Notes: generated from the sequence alone by a model not told the origin. A stretch of 64,000 nucleotides of DNA from CBDCVY01 sp965223245 (GCA_965223245.1 CBDCVY010000013.1:1-64000), one strand, 5' to 3'. Shown: positions 1 to 9,458, counted from the first letter of the stretch. Translations and numbers: made by a program.

Positions 1-256
1 GAGTTGTCATTAATGGGTAAACCTCTTCCTGTAACAAAGGTTCTCCACCGGTGATTTCTACCAAAGAAATGCCCAAGGGTTGGATTGTATTAACGATTTC
101 ATCTACAGTAAATTCTTTTCCTTCATAGAACGCGTATTCCGTATCGCACCAGGTGCAACGCAGGTTGCACCCGGTCAAACGAATAAAAATACACGGTAAA
201 CCCACTTTGGAGGATTCCCCTTGAATACTTTTGAAAATTTCATTCACCTTTAGCAT
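1..256 (-). CDS. queE: 7-carboxy-7-deazaguanine synthase QueE, N-terminal part (cut by window edge)
   Basis: Reading leftwards from an ATG at 254-256, an open frame runs to the window edge (85 residues, no stop). It has the QueE start (residues 8-14 FKSIQGE) and a radical SAM cluster motif C30-x3-C34-x2-C37, followed by the SAM-binding ITGGEP near residue 73. Family knowledge: QueE makes 7-carboxy-7-deazaguanine from carboxytetrahydropterin in the queuosine/preQ0 pathway. queC, the next enzyme of that pathway, lies at about 15 kb in this window. The upstream radical SAM gene ends 79 bp before it on the same strand, so the two may be co-transcribed. The C-terminal half is outside the window. 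Confidence 0.9.
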   Translation of the reverse strand, partial: MLKVNEIFKSIQGESSKVGLPCIFIRLTGCNLRCTWCDTEYAFYEGKEFTVDEIVNTIQPLGISLVEITGGEPLLQEEVYPLMTT

Positions 257-335
257 AGGGAGATTGTACACTAAATAACCAATCCAGGTCATCTGATTCT
301 AAGAGTGAAGAAATTTGGTTAAATTGGGTTAGGGA

Positions 336-1763
336 TCAAATACCCATTCGTTGGGTGAGGATTTTAGTCCCCATGCGAGCCTTGGCTGTAAAGTCAGACC
401 AAGATTTTAATTGCGTGATTTGCTTCATTAAATAAGTGGGGCTTCTGTAAAACCGCGAGTGGCATTCGTTTTGGATCTGACGCAACTCCTCCTCTGAAAA
501 GTCTTTATTCCAAAAACGAATTTTAAAGTCAGGTGACGGATTCTCAGCAAAATTTTGCCAATAGTCCTCACCAACAATTCCTTCTTCTAACATACGAAAA
601 TACAACTCAGTTTTGGGGTAGGGGGTACAAATCGAAAATTGTGCATAATCGGGTTTTAGTTTTTTGGCAAAGTTGACAGTTGAAAACATTTCTTTCTTAG
701 TTTCATAGGGAATGCCGATCATCATATAAGCAAAGAAACCAATTCCTGCTTGGCGGGTCCATTTACAAGCACGCTCGATTTTTTGAACATTTTGTCCTTT
801 TTCCAAATAATCTAAATGTCTCTGTGAAGAGGACTCTATACCAAAATGAATCCTGTAACATCCTGCACGTTTGAGACTGGTTAATAATTCAGGATTGATA
901 GTGTCTACCCGAGCTGAAATTTTGAAGCTGATCTTAAGCCCACGTTTAACAATCAAATCACAAATGCTCATTAAGTTTTTTTTGTTGATCGTTATTGTGT
1001 CATCAACAAAAAATAAATCGTCTACTCCCATATCCATGATTGATTCAATCTCTTGGACGACGTTTTCAGGGGACCGTTCTCGAAATTTAGTTTTACGTAT
1101 ATCGCAGAAGGTGCAAGCGGCTGGGCAGCCTCTTGTCGCTTGAATGGTAAAAAATTGCTGTCCTTCACCTATGATATGTTCGTATTTTGAAACATCCACT
1201 AAATGGCGGGCGGGTTGTGGAAGCGAGTCTAAATTTAATAACTCTGTTTCAGCAGGGTTGACTTGGATATGGTTTTTTTGTTTAAATCCTAATCCTTTAA
1301 TTGTCTTTAAAGATTCTGTTTGACCACCTTTTTCCAAAGCTTGGATGAGCCTGGCAAAAATAGGTTCTCCTTCCCCAAATACAACAAAATCGATGTCAGG
1401 CAATTTTAGCGTTTCCTGAGGATATAAGTTGACATGGGGGCCACCCAAACAAACTTTTACATTAGGATTTTCTTGTTTAATTACCTTGGCGGAAGCCATG
1501 GCATCTAATAAATTAAATGTCATAATGCTCATGGCAACGAGATCTGGCTTTAATTCCCTGAATTTTTTTATTAGTTCTGTTTGAGATATTTTTTCTGCAG
1601 GACAATCGATAAAGGTAGGGCGGTGACCAGTGATTTTTTCATAATAAGCGGCCACATACAACAAGCCTAATTTGGGATAATAGCCTTTTCCACCTTCCAG
1701 GATCTTGGGCACGGAAGATTCAATTGATAAAGTCTCTGGTGGAACTAGGAAAAGAATTTTCAT
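336..1763 (-). CDS. B12-binding-domain radical SAM protein
   Basis: 475 residues with a Rossmann-like cobalamin-binding N-terminal region (about 1-150, including GGPHVNLYP near 107). The radical SAM core follows, carrying the CPAACTFC cluster motif (C-x3-C-x2-C) near residues 213-220. Family knowledge: proteins of this architecture (BchE/HpnP/P-methylase-like) do methylations or ring closures on unactivated carbons. The substrate cannot be told from sequence. No DxHxxG cobalamin motif is obvious, which is common in this family. It is divergently transcribed from the dehydrogenase at 1838, with a palindrome between them, and lies upstream of queE on the same strand. Confidence 0.85.
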   Translation of the reverse strand: MKILFLVPPETLSIESSVPKILEGGKGYYPKLGLLYVAAYYEKITGHRPTFIDCPAEKISQTELIKKFRELKPDLVAMSIMTFNLLDAMASAKVIKQENPNVKVCLGGPHVNLYPQETLKLPDIDFVVFGEGEPIFARLIQALEKGGQTESLKTIKGLGFKQKNHIQVNPAETELLNLDSLPQPARHLVDVSKYEHIIGEGQQFFTIQATRGCPAACTFCDIRKTKFRERSPENVVQEIESIMDMGVDDLFFVDDTITINKKNLMSICDLIVKRGLKISFKISARVDTINPELLTSLKRAGCYRIHFGIESSSQRHLDYLEKGQNVQKIERACKWTRQAGIGFFAYMMIGIPYETKKEMFSTVNFAKKLKPDYAQFSICTPYPKTELYFRMLEEGIVGEDYWQNFAENPSPDFKIRFWNKDFSEEELRQIQNECHSRFYRSPTYLMKQITQLKSWSDFTAKARMGTKILTQRMGI

Positions 1764-1788
1764 AAGATAAGAATTTTTATTTGATAAA

Positions 1789-1810
1789 AATAGGTTAAAA
1801 GCAACCTATT
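1789..1810. promoter_or_regulatory. Perfect inverted repeat between divergent genes (possible operator)
   Basis: AATAGGTT at 1789-1796 and AACCTATT at 1803-1810 are exact reverse complements separated by 6 bp. They sit in the 74-bp gap between the divergent radical SAM gene (start 1763) and the dehydrogenase (start 1838). The position fits a binding site for a dimeric regulator or a hairpin in the leader of the dehydrogenase. There is no T-run next to it, so a terminator is unlikely. The function is inferred. Confidence 0.4.
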
Positions 1811-1837
1811 CATCAATCAACCGGAAAAGAGAAAACT

Positions 1838-2803
1838 ATGAAACCTAAAGTCGCCATAACTAATATTTTTCCAGAAATTGCTTTGGAAAAATTAAAAACC
1901 CGCTGCGATATTCATTATAATGACTCGGGAAAATCGCTAACTGCCGAAGAATTAGGAGTTTTGGTTGCATCTTGTAAAGCGCTGATCACTTATTTATCGG
2001 ATAAAATTGATCAAAGCATTATTGATCAAGCCAGAGATTTGAAAGTTATTTCCAATTATGGCGCCGGTTTTAATAATATTAATGTGACAAGCGCAAAGGA
2101 AAAAAAAATCTGGGTGACTAATACGCCAGGTGTGCTTCACGAAACCACTGCGGATCTGACTTGGGCCATGATTTTGGGAATGGCACGGCAGATTATTCCA
2201 GCGGATCAATACACTCGTGATGGAAAGTTCACTGGATGGCAAGCAAAATTATTTTTAGGGTGTGATGTTTATGGAAAAACTCTAGGTGTTATTGGATGTG
2301 GTGAAATTGGAAGTGCAGTAGCCCGTAGGGCTTCAGGCTTCAATATGCAAGTTCTTTATCATCAAAGAAACCGGTTGACTCCTGAAAAAGAAAAAGAATT
2401 GAATGCTAAATTCGTATCACTAGAAGAATTGCTAAAAAAATCTGACTACGTCACTCTTCATGTCCCTTTAACCGATGAGACCAAATACATGATTGGTGAC
2501 AAAGAAATAGATATAATGAAAACTTCTGCTTATTTAATACATACAGCCCGTGGAAAAGTTGTGAATGACCAGGCCTTGGTTAATGCATTAAAAACTGGAA
2601 AATTAGCGGGAGCTGCTTTGGATGTTTTTGAAAATGAACCGTTGCTTACTGATGGGATGACTGAATTAAATAATTTAATGATACTCCCGCACATAGGCAG
2701 TGCGAGTGTGGAAACTCGCGATAAAATGGCGTTGTTGGTCGTAGACAATGTGTTTGATGCTTTAGATGGAAATACCCCTCGGTCTTTAGTGCCTTCTTGG
2801 TGA
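1838..2803 (+). CDS. D-isomer-specific 2-hydroxyacid dehydrogenase
   Basis: 321 residues, the normal length for the family. The NAD-binding Rossmann motif GVIGCGEIG lies near residue 150. The catalytic triad is visible: Arg in TARGKVV (near 238), Glu in ENEP (near 267) and His in LPHIGSAS (near 285). Family knowledge: these enzymes interconvert 2-oxo acids and D-2-hydroxy acids with NAD(P)H. Glyoxylate/hydroxypyruvate reductase is the closest general label, and D-3-phosphoglycerate dehydrogenase is less likely because there is no ACT domain. The secreted protein gene starts 13 bp after its stop, suggesting a two-gene operon. Confidence 0.88.
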   Translation: MKPKVAITNIFPEIALEKLKTRCDIHYNDSGKSLTAEELGVLVASCKALITYLSDKIDQSIIDQARDLKVISNYGAGFNNINVTSAKEKKIWVTNTPGVLHETTADLTWAMILGMARQIIPADQYTRDGKFTGWQAKLFLGCDVYGKTLGVIGCGEIGSAVARRASGFNMQVLYHQRNRLTPEKEKELNAKFVSLEELLKKSDYVTLHVPLTDETKYMIGDKEIDIMKTSAYLIHTARGKVVNDQALVNALKTGKLAGAALDVFENEPLLTDGMTELNNLMILPHIGSASVETRDKMALLVVDNVFDALDGNTPRSLVPSW

Positions 2804-2816
2804 TAGGAGTGGATAA

Positions 2817-3680
2817 ATGAATTTTAAAATTAGGATTTGGGTTGTTTCGTTCTTTATCAGTCTGGTTTATTTTTTACCTTTCTCGACCTATGCCGCAGAT
2901 CTACCATTTTGGAAATTAGTAGGGAAAAGTCACATAATTGTTCAAGGCACCCTGGAAGTACCTGAAGAAGAAATTAATCAGGTTATTAGTTCAGGGGAAC
3001 ACAAGTTCGTAGAAATCGAACTTGATGTAAAAAATATATTAAAAGGAAATTACGACTCTAAAGAACTCAGCTTTCGCTATTTTACAAACGCATTAGCTTA
3101 TGGAGGGATTTCGAGTCAGGAGCTATTTAAGTTAAATGGTAAAGAGGTTATTGTATTTCTTTATAACAAAAAAAATTATTATTTAGCAGCTAATTCACCT
3201 AAAACGGTGCAGACCGTAAGTGACGGTTTATTGAACAAAATAAATGTAGAAGTCGTAACCCAAAAGCAGTTTGTTAAAAACTTTGATCGATTTAGCCAAG
3301 GTAGTGTTCTTCCTTATGAAAAGAAAGTTGCAGAGTTGGTTGATTTTATGATTCACCCTGAACTTCCCCCGGGAAATGCTCAGGCGGTTTATGATGCCGT
3401 TATTGATTTAGATAAAGAAGCTATTCCGGCAATTATTAAGCTCATGGATGATCGCCGTCGTTTAACCATTCCCAAAATATCTTTGGAGTTTGTGGATTCA
3501 GGTCAAACTCAAATAGTTCATTATGGGCCCGAAGTAGTAACGGATGTGATGACTGCAATTTTAATGAAAATTACAGGAGAAAGTTTAACTCAAATTTATA
3601 ATGGTGGTTCCGAGAAGGAACGAGAAATAGCGGTGAATTTGTGGAAAATATTACATTGGCGACAAGTTAATAAAATGTAG
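2817..3680 (+). CDS. Secreted protein of unknown function
   Basis: 287 residues that I do not recognise. The first 27 residues form a clear Sec signal peptide (basic start, hydrophobic core, STYAA cleavage-like end). The mature part is mixed alpha/beta with no cysteines or obvious catalytic motif. It has a stretch predicted to be beta-rich (about 60-150) and a more helical C-terminal half containing HPELPPGNAQAVYDAV and later LMDDRRR. It follows the dehydrogenase by 13 bp and converges on ychF with an 18-bp gap. A periplasmic location is inferred from the signal peptide. Confidence 0.7.
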   Translation: MNFKIRIWVVSFFISLVYFLPFSTYAADLPFWKLVGKSHIIVQGTLEVPEEEINQVISSGEHKFVEIELDVKNILKGNYDSKELSFRYFTNALAYGGISSQELFKLNGKEVIVFLYNKKNYYLAANSPKTVQTVSDGLLNKINVEVVTQKQFVKNFDRFSQGSVLPYEKKVAELVDFMIHPELPPGNAQAVYDAVIDLDKEAIPAIIKLMDDRRRLTIPKISLEFVDSGQTQIVHYGPEVVTDVMTAILMKITGESLTQIYNGGSEKEREIAVNLWKILHWRQVNKM

Positions 3681-3697
3681 AAGGAGTTTAATATGGA

Positions 3698-4795
3698 TTA
3701 AACATTAAATCGAAAAGTGATGATATCACCATCCTGAACTACATATTCTTTACCTTCCAACCTTAGTTTCCCTGCTTCTTTAACAGCTGCTTCAGTTTTA
3801 AATTGAACCAAATCATCGAAATGGTAAACCACGGCTTTGATAAAACCTTTTTCAAAATCAGAGTGAATTTTCCCTGCCGCTTGAGGGGCTTTCGAGTTTT
3901 TTGAAATGGTCCAGGCGCGGTTCTCTTTATCACCAACGGTAAAAAAAGTTTCTAGATTTAATAATTCATAACCGGCGCGAATCATTTGATTTTGTCCTGG
4001 TTCAGATAAACCCATTTCTTCTAAAAATACGGCTCGTTCTTCAGAGTCTTCAATTTCTAACAATTCGGATTCTAGCTTTCCGGCGACAATTACAACAGGC
4101 GCAGATTCTTCATTTGCAATTTCTTTAACTTTTTTGACATGGTCTCCATCAATTTCTGTGGGATCTCCAATATTGCAGACATATAAGACAGGTTTGATGG
4201 TAAGCAGATTGAGTGATTTAACGAAACTTACCTCCGCTGGATGTTGAAAATTTATGGCACGGGCCGGTTGTCCATTGTCAAAAGCCTCCATAAGTTGACT
4301 CAACACACCCATTTGCATCCGTGCATCTTTGTTACCACTCTTTGCCAGTTTTTCTAGTTTCATCTTTCTTTTTTCGATAGTTTCTAAATCAGCAATCATT
4401 AACTCTGTATTGATTTCGTCAATATCAACCGCAGGATCAATAGTCTTGTTGACATGTGGAATATTTTCATCTTCAAAGCAACGGACCACATGGGCCATTG
4501 CTTCCATTTCTCGAATATTAGCTAAAAATTGATTGCCTATTCCTTCTCCTTTTGAGGCTCCTTTAACCAGACCGGCGATATCTACAAAGTGCATGGTTGT
4601 GGGAACTTTCTTCTTTGCCTCAATCAGTTCGTGTATTTTATCAAGGCGGGAATCAGGGACGTTTACAATGCCAATATTGGGTTTACTGGTACTGAAGGCG
4701 TAGTTAGAAGATTCTGCTTTTGATTGAGTTAAGACGTTAAATATGACAGTTTTGCCGACATTAGGTAAACCTACCAAACCACAAGTGAAACCCAT
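3698..4795 (-). CDS. ychF: Redox-regulated ribosome-binding ATPase/GTPase YchF (OLA1 family)
   Basis: 365 residues, full length for YchF. The P-loop GLPNVGKT is at 9-16 and the G3-like DIAGLVKGASKGEGIGNQFL segment lies near 73, followed by the coiled-coil insertion. The C-terminal TGS domain (about 282-365) ends in VQDGDIITFRFNV. Family knowledge: universal Obg-related protein that prefers ATP, binds ribosomes and acts in stress and translation control. It ends the minus-strand run rng-lipoprotein-narK-ychF and starts 17 bp after the narK stop. Confidence 0.97.
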   Translation of the reverse strand: MGFTCGLVGLPNVGKTVIFNVLTQSKAESSNYAFSTSKPNIGIVNVPDSRLDKIHELIEAKKKVPTTMHFVDIAGLVKGASKGEGIGNQFLANIREMEAMAHVVRCFEDENIPHVNKTIDPAVDIDEINTELMIADLETIEKRKMKLEKLAKSGNKDARMQMGVLSQLMEAFDNGQPARAINFQHPAEVSFVKSLNLLTIKPVLYVCNIGDPTEIDGDHVKKVKEIANEESAPVVIVAGKLESELLEIEDSEERAVFLEEMGLSEPGQNQMIRAGYELLNLETFFTVGDKENRAWTISKNSKAPQAAGKIHSDFEKGFIKAVVYHFDDLVQFKTEAAVKEAGKLRLEGKEYVVQDGDIITFRFNV

Positions 4796-4812
4796 AAGGA
4801 ATGACTCCGTTT

Positions 4813-6228
4813 TTATTTAAAAGAAGGATGCAAAGTTTTAAAGGGTTTAAGAAATAACAAACTTATAAAAACAAAAAAAGCGTAACCGGAAATAATTTTA
4901 AAGAATAAAGTATCTTCCATCAAACTAAGCAAAGTTAGAAAAAATACAGCCCCAACATTACCATAAGCACCCACAATACCCGCCATTTTCCCAGTAAGGT
5001 CTTTCCTGATTAATGGCACCATTGCAAAACAAGCGCCATTCCCTGCTTGAATGAGTATGGAACATAAAATAGCCAGGGCAATTGCCAATGATAAAGACCA
5101 GGAAGATGAAATATTTCCCATAAACCAATAACACAAAACTGATCCAAACACCAAGCTTAACATCACTGGTTTGCGTCCTAATTTATCGGAAAGCCACCCA
5201 CCGCTGGGCCTGGTAACTAAGTTAAAAAATGCGAAGCAGGATCCTAATATTCCAGCAATGGTAACGGAAAGATTAAAAGTATTTTCTAAGAATTCAGGGA
5301 ACATTGAAATAACGGCGAGTTCTGATCCAAAAGTCAGTGCATAAACTAAGCTTAATATCACTGTTTGCCGAAACTCATATTTTTTTTCATTAGGGATGGT
5401 ATTTTTTAAACGAGTTATATTAAATCGATAACAACGATAAAGATTTTGAAAAAATAATCCTAAAATAGCTGTGAGAATAACCCAGAATAAAAGCGGAGAA
5501 ATTAGCTGAGTTGGAGGTGTAGATAATTTCCAAATGAAAAATGTGAAAGCCGAGAATAAAGGAAACATTAAAACCATTTGCAAAACCAAATCTTTTTGAG
5601 AAGTGACTTCAACGGAATTTTCTAAACTTACGGGAAATTGCTCAGCATGGCTGGGAATTTCATGGGCATATTTATGATATATCCAGGCCCAAAAAAAACA
5701 GAGACCTCCAGAAATTCCCGATGCAATTCGCCAACCTTCTTCAGGAGAAAAAATGGCTGCGATCGAGGGTAAAGTGAAAGCAGCCGCTGCGGCACCGAAA
5801 TTTCCCCAACCCGCGTATAAACCTTGAGCGATTCCCATTTTTTCTGGTGGAAACCATTCTGCTATCATTTTTATTCCTACTACGAAACTAGCACCTACAA
5901 TTCCCATTAATAATCGCGAAACCATTAAATCGGTAAAAGTTTGTGCTGAGCTAAAATAGAAACTGATTCCACCGGCAAAAATTAAAATTGATATGAAAAC
6001 ATTTTTAGGACCGTAATGATCCACCAACGACCCAATTACAATACGTGCAGGAATAGTAAGAGCCACATTGCAAATCATTAGAATTTTGATTTGATTTGAT
6101 GATATGGATAAATAATTTTGCAGGGTTGTATTGAAGGGAGCCATATTGAACCAGGTAAGGAAAGTCAGAAAAAAGGCCATCCAAGTTAAATGAAGGATAG
6201 CCTTTTGTTTCCTATCAAACCCAAACAT
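4813..6228 (-). CDS. narK: NarK-family nitrate/nitrite transporter (MFS)
   Basis: 471 residues with about 12-14 hydrophobic segments. It carries both nitrate-signature repeats, AGWGNFGAA at 139-147 and GAYGNVGA at 420-427. The two substrate-binding arginine positions are Arg62 (PARIVIG) and Arg340 (VTRPSGG), matching Arg89/Arg305 of E. coli NarK. The MFS motif A-like loop GSLVDHYGPK is at 66-75. The central loop (about 205-285) is unusually long and has two extra hydrophobic stretches, 215-233 and 245-262. Family knowledge: nitrate/nitrite antiport or uptake across the inner membrane. A small lipoprotein gene lies 20 bp upstream. The direction of transport is not predictable. Confidence 0.88.
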   Translation of the reverse strand: MFGFDRKQKAILHLTWMAFFLTFLTWFNMAPFNTTLQNYLSISSNQIKILMICNVALTIPARIVIGSLVDHYGPKNVFISILIFAGGISFYFSSAQTFTDLMVSRLLMGIVGASFVVGIKMIAEWFPPEKMGIAQGLYAGWGNFGAAAAAFTLPSIAAIFSPEEGWRIASGISGGLCFFWAWIYHKYAHEIPSHAEQFPVSLENSVEVTSQKDLVLQMVLMFPLFSAFTFFIWKLSTPPTQLISPLLFWVILTAILGLFFQNLYRCYRFNITRLKNTIPNEKKYEFRQTVILSLVYALTFGSELAVISMFPEFLENTFNLSVTIAGILGSCFAFFNLVTRPSGGWLSDKLGRKPVMLSLVFGSVLCYWFMGNISSSWSLSLAIALAILCSILIQAGNGACFAMVPLIRKDLTGKMAGIVGAYGNVGAVFFLTLLSLMEDTLFFKIISGYAFFVFISLLFLKPFKTLHPSFK

Positions 6229-6248
6229 TACCTGGTTAAAAATTGGGC

Positions 6249-6563
6249 TTAAGATCTGGGAATGTTCGACATGATCTGATGATTACGTACTACGCCATTA
6301 GCATCAAATTCGACAATTAGGTTTTTTGATGTATCATCGCCAAACGCTCGATAACTATTCTGTTCATAGACATAAATGGGGTGTCCATTTTGAATTCCAG
6401 TTTTATAGGGATCTCCAAACATATCTTCAATTTCTTGTTTAGTGGTTTTCCCATTTACGATAGTTTTTGCCAAGTCAATGTCAAAATCTTGGCCGACAGT
6501 CCCACATGCCGCAAATAAAAACAGACTCAAAATGATTGCGCCAAGGGATGATAGTCGTTTCAT
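6249..6563 (-). CDS. Small outer-membrane lipoprotein, SmpA/OmlA (BamE-like) domain
   Basis: 104 residues. A lipoprotein signal peptide ends in the lipobox LFAAC (Cys near 20). The mature part has the SmpA/OmlA pattern, a helix with GKTTKQEIEDMFGDP followed by beta strands YVYEQNS and LIVEFDANGVV. Family knowledge: BamE stabilises the outer-membrane assembly complex, but many small lipoproteins share the fold, so the exact role is uncertain. It lies between rng (151 bp upstream) and narK (20 bp downstream) on the same strand. Confidence 0.78.
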   Translation of the reverse strand: MKRLSSLGAIILSLFLFAACGTVGQDFDIDLAKTIVNGKTTKQEIEDMFGDPYKTGIQNGHPIYVYEQNSYRAFGDDTSKNLIVEFDANGVVRNHQIMSNIPRS

Positions 6564-6714
6564 AATTTCTCTCCTTAGGAAGTTCGTAATTTAGGTAGGA
6601 TCACAATACCCATGCCGTTAGCTTATTTTCCCCTCTAATTTTTGAAGAATTTTATCATGAGTAAGCCGATATTCCCAACATCATTTCAAACTAATTAAAG
6701 GTAGTTAGTAAAAA

Positions 6715-8244
6715 TCAAGAAATAATATTGTATTTCTCTTCATGAAGTTTCGGGTTGATTTTAACGTTAATTTCGATGTTATAAAGCTTTTCGAGTTCAT
6801 TAAGAAAAGAAGTTTCCTCTTCAAAAAGAAGATCGTAAACGGGAGGAGGAACTTCCACTGTAATATTATTTTTTGTAAGGCTATTCCCAACCAATCTCTG
6901 GAGGGTGCGTATAACTTCATTACAAACGGTAGCTGTAGATTTGATATGGCCCTTACCTTCGCAATAGGGGCATGGGTCACATAAGGTCTGACTTAAGCTT
7001 CCGCGAACGCGCTTACGAGTCATTTCAACCAGGCCAAGTTCAGATATTTTGAGAATATTGGTCCGGGATCGATCAAATTTCAATTCTTGAGTGAGTGCAT
7101 TCCAAACAATTTCTTTACTTTCTTCTTTGGTCATATCAATGAAATCAACAATAATGATTCCGCCAATATTTCGTAAACGCAGTTGATAAACAATTTCTTT
7201 GACGGCTTCCAAATTTGTTTTCAGAATGGTTTCTTCTGGGTCGCTGTGACCTACATATTTTCCTGTATTAACATCAATGGCCACCAGGGCTTCAGTCTGG
7301 TCAATTGTGATAAATCCTCCTGACTTCAGCCAAATTTTCCTACCCAGGGCTCTATTAATTTCGATTTCTATCCCATAAAAATCAAAAATAGGCACTGGCT
7401 CTTTATATAGTTCTATTTTGTCCACCAAATGTGGAAGATAGTTCGAGCAAAATTCCATGCATTTTTCAAAGTCTGCTTTGGAGTCAACAACTAGTCGGGC
7501 TACATCTTCATTAAGAATATCGCGAATGGACCGAAAAATAAGATTCAGATCCTCATAAAGTAAGTAAGGTGCCTGTAATTTTTCTGAGCGTCCATTCAAG
7601 TTGTCCCACAATTTGTGAAGAAACCGAAGGTCAGACTCAAAATCTTCCTTTTTTCTCCCTAACCCAGCAGTTCGAACAATGTAGCCATCTCCTGGCCTTG
7701 CAATTTCTGCCACTAGGTTTTTCAAGCGCTCTTTTTCTTCTTCATCCTCAATGCGGCGGGAAACACTGGTTTGATTTGCGGTAGGCATATAAACAATATG
7801 TCTACCGGCGAGAGTTATAAATGTAGTAATTCTGGCACCTTTAGTTCCAAGAGGATTCTTAGCAACTTGAACTACAATTTCTTGTCCCTCTTTGAGTAGG
7901 TCTTGAATAGGAATGCTAGGACCCTGGTCTTTTAGAGATTTGTTGTCGGATGAAGAATCTTGATCTTCATCAATATTGACTGTATCAGAATCATCTTCAT
8001 CAAAATCATTGAGATCAATAACATCAATATCGCCCACATAAAGAAACCCCGCTTTTTCTAAACCGATATCTACAAAAGCCACCTGCATTCCAGGAAGAAT
8101 TTTGGTGACAATTCCCTTATAGATATTTCCAACGATTCCTTTTTTGGATTTATGTTCTATAAAAATTTCAGCAAGCTGATTTTTTTCTACCAGGGCCACC
8201 CGAATTTCTCTCGGGTTGGAATTGATAATAATTTCTGATGGCAT
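6715..8244 (-). CDS. rng: Ribonuclease E/G family endoribonuclease
   Basis: 509 residues, RNase G-sized, with no RNase E scaffold tail. The S1 RNA-binding domain (about 37-140) is interrupted at 76-105 by a strongly acidic Asp/Glu/Ser-rich loop. The catalytic metal-binding aspartates are Asp324 (AIDVNTG) and Asp367 (IVDFIDM). The zinc-link CDPCPYC is at 422-428. Family knowledge: it cleaves single-stranded AU-rich RNA and matures 16S rRNA 5' ends. It is followed on the same strand by the BamE-like lipoprotein and preceded by rodA, 113 bp away. Confidence 0.94.
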   Translation of the reverse strand: MPSEIIINSNPREIRVALVEKNQLAEIFIEHKSKKGIVGNIYKGIVTKILPGMQVAFVDIGLEKAGFLYVGDIDVIDLNDFDEDDSDTVNIDEDQDSSSDNKSLKDQGPSIPIQDLLKEGQEIVVQVAKNPLGTKGARITTFITLAGRHIVYMPTANQTSVSRRIEDEEEKERLKNLVAEIARPGDGYIVRTAGLGRKKEDFESDLRFLHKLWDNLNGRSEKLQAPYLLYEDLNLIFRSIRDILNEDVARLVVDSKADFEKCMEFCSNYLPHLVDKIELYKEPVPIFDFYGIEIEINRALGRKIWLKSGGFITIDQTEALVAIDVNTGKYVGHSDPEETILKTNLEAVKEIVYQLRLRNIGGIIIVDFIDMTKEESKEIVWNALTQELKFDRSRTNILKISELGLVEMTRKRVRGSLSQTLCDPCPYCEGKGHIKSTATVCNEVIRTLQRLVGNSLTKNNITVEVPPPVYDLLFEEETSFLNELEKLYNIEINVKINPKLHEEKYNIIS

Positions 8245-8357
8245 GAGGATTGCTCTTTTTAATAAAAATATTTGCTAATTTAGAAAAATTTCGGAAATTA
8301 ATTATACCATGTAAATGATTTGTTTAAGGATATCTGATTTAAGAGGGGGTTCTTTTG

Positions 8358-9458
8358 TCAATGGACAACCCTTCTCATTTCAATATTTAAAAGTAACCCG
8401 AGTGCAAAAAAGTTTGTCAAAAGTGAGGACCCCCCATAGCTTAATAGGGGAAGGGGCAGTCCGGTTACCGGGAAGATACCCACCGTCATTCCAATATTAA
8501 AAATTATGTAAAAGGAAATAGAGGCTACAATGCCCAGCCCAAGAAGTAATCCAAATCGATCTGCAGCTCGGAAAGCAATATTGAGCCCTTTTAAAATTAG
8601 GATTAAATACAAGATCATTAGGAATATAACACCTGCAAATCCCAGTTCTTCGGCAAATACTGAAAAAATAAAATCAGTATGTTTTTCTGGAAGAAAATTA
8701 AGGCGACTTTGTGTTCCAGCCATCAACCCTTTTCCCCAAAACCCCCCTGAACCTACAGCTATTTTAGATTGGATAGTGTGGTAGCCCGCTCCTAGTGGAT
8801 CCATTTCTGGATTAAAAAGCGTTTTAACGCGAGCTTTTTGATAGTCTTTCAAGAAAAACCAAGTCATGGGGGTTAATACCACCCCAGTCAATATTAATTT
8901 AGCTAATGTTCGACCTTCGATTTCTATGGCCATTACCAAAACAAAGAAAATGAAAAAAATAATCATTGCAGTGCCCAAATCTGGTTGCCGAATGATGAGC
9001 CATCCCAACAATCCCGTAAGTATAACTGGAATTATAAGGTCTTTAATCGTGTATTTAGGTTGTTGAGTTCGAGATAGGTCAAAATATTTTGCTAGAACAA
9101 TGATAAGAGAAAACTTAGCAAACTCAGAAAATTGTATGGAGAACGATCCTATATGTATCCATCTTTTAACTCCTGAAGCGCCTGTTCCAAAAAAAAGGAC
9201 AGATATTAGGGCTAAAATTGTAAAGAAATAAATAAAATAGGCATATCGGTTGAGTAATCGATAATCTATTAATAAGGCAGCCAACATTGCAATTAAACCA
9301 TATAGAATCCAATAAATTTGCTTGATATATAAGCTTTGGTAAAAAGCTTCGGGCCGTGCGTGGTTTGCGCTATAAATTACAACCACGCCCACCATAGAAA
9401 TGGTCAAAATTAAAAGCAAATACCACCAACTAAAATGGCTCAACATCCTTCGGTCCAT
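8358..9458 (-). CDS. rodA: Rod-shape-determining peptidoglycan glycosyltransferase RodA
   Basis: 366 residues, normal for RodA, with about ten membrane helices of the SEDS family. Conserved features seen are GASGVKRWI near 114, RQPDLGTA near 162 (the Asp of the SEDS active region), FLPEKHTDFIFSVFAEELG near 268 and the C-terminal GLPLPLLSYGGSS near 336. Family knowledge: polymerises lipid II for side-wall growth together with PBP2 and MreBCD. The mre genes are not in the window. It borders the long non-coding region 9459-10404, which holds its promoter and a candidate replication origin. Confidence 0.95.
   Translation of the reverse strand: MDRRMLSHFSWWYLLLILTISMVGVVVIYSANHARPEAFYQSLYIKQIYWILYGLIAMLAALLIDYRLLNRYAYFIYFFTILALISVLFFGTGASGVKRWIHIGSFSIQFSEFAKFSLIIVLAKYFDLSRTQQPKYTIKDLIIPVILTGLLGWLIIRQPDLGTAMIIFFIFFVLVMAIEIEGRTLAKLILTGVVLTPMTWFFLKDYQKARVKTLFNPEMDPLGAGYHTIQSKIAVGSGGFWGKGLMAGTQSRLNFLPEKHTDFIFSVFAEELGFAGVIFLMILYLILILKGLNIAFRAADRFGLLLGLGIVASISFYIIFNIGMTVGIFPVTGLPLPLLSYGGSSLLTNFFALGLLLNIEMRRVVH

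Noticed and set aside
6791..8244. Acidic loop of the RNase G S1 domain as a novel inserted domain
   Set aside because: RNase E/G proteins vary in length at this loop. The insertion is low-complexity acidic sequence and not a recognisable domain.
8315..8500. 61-codon plus-strand frame antisense to the end of rodA
   Set aside because: It overlaps the rodA coding region in the opposite strand and encodes no recognisable feature.
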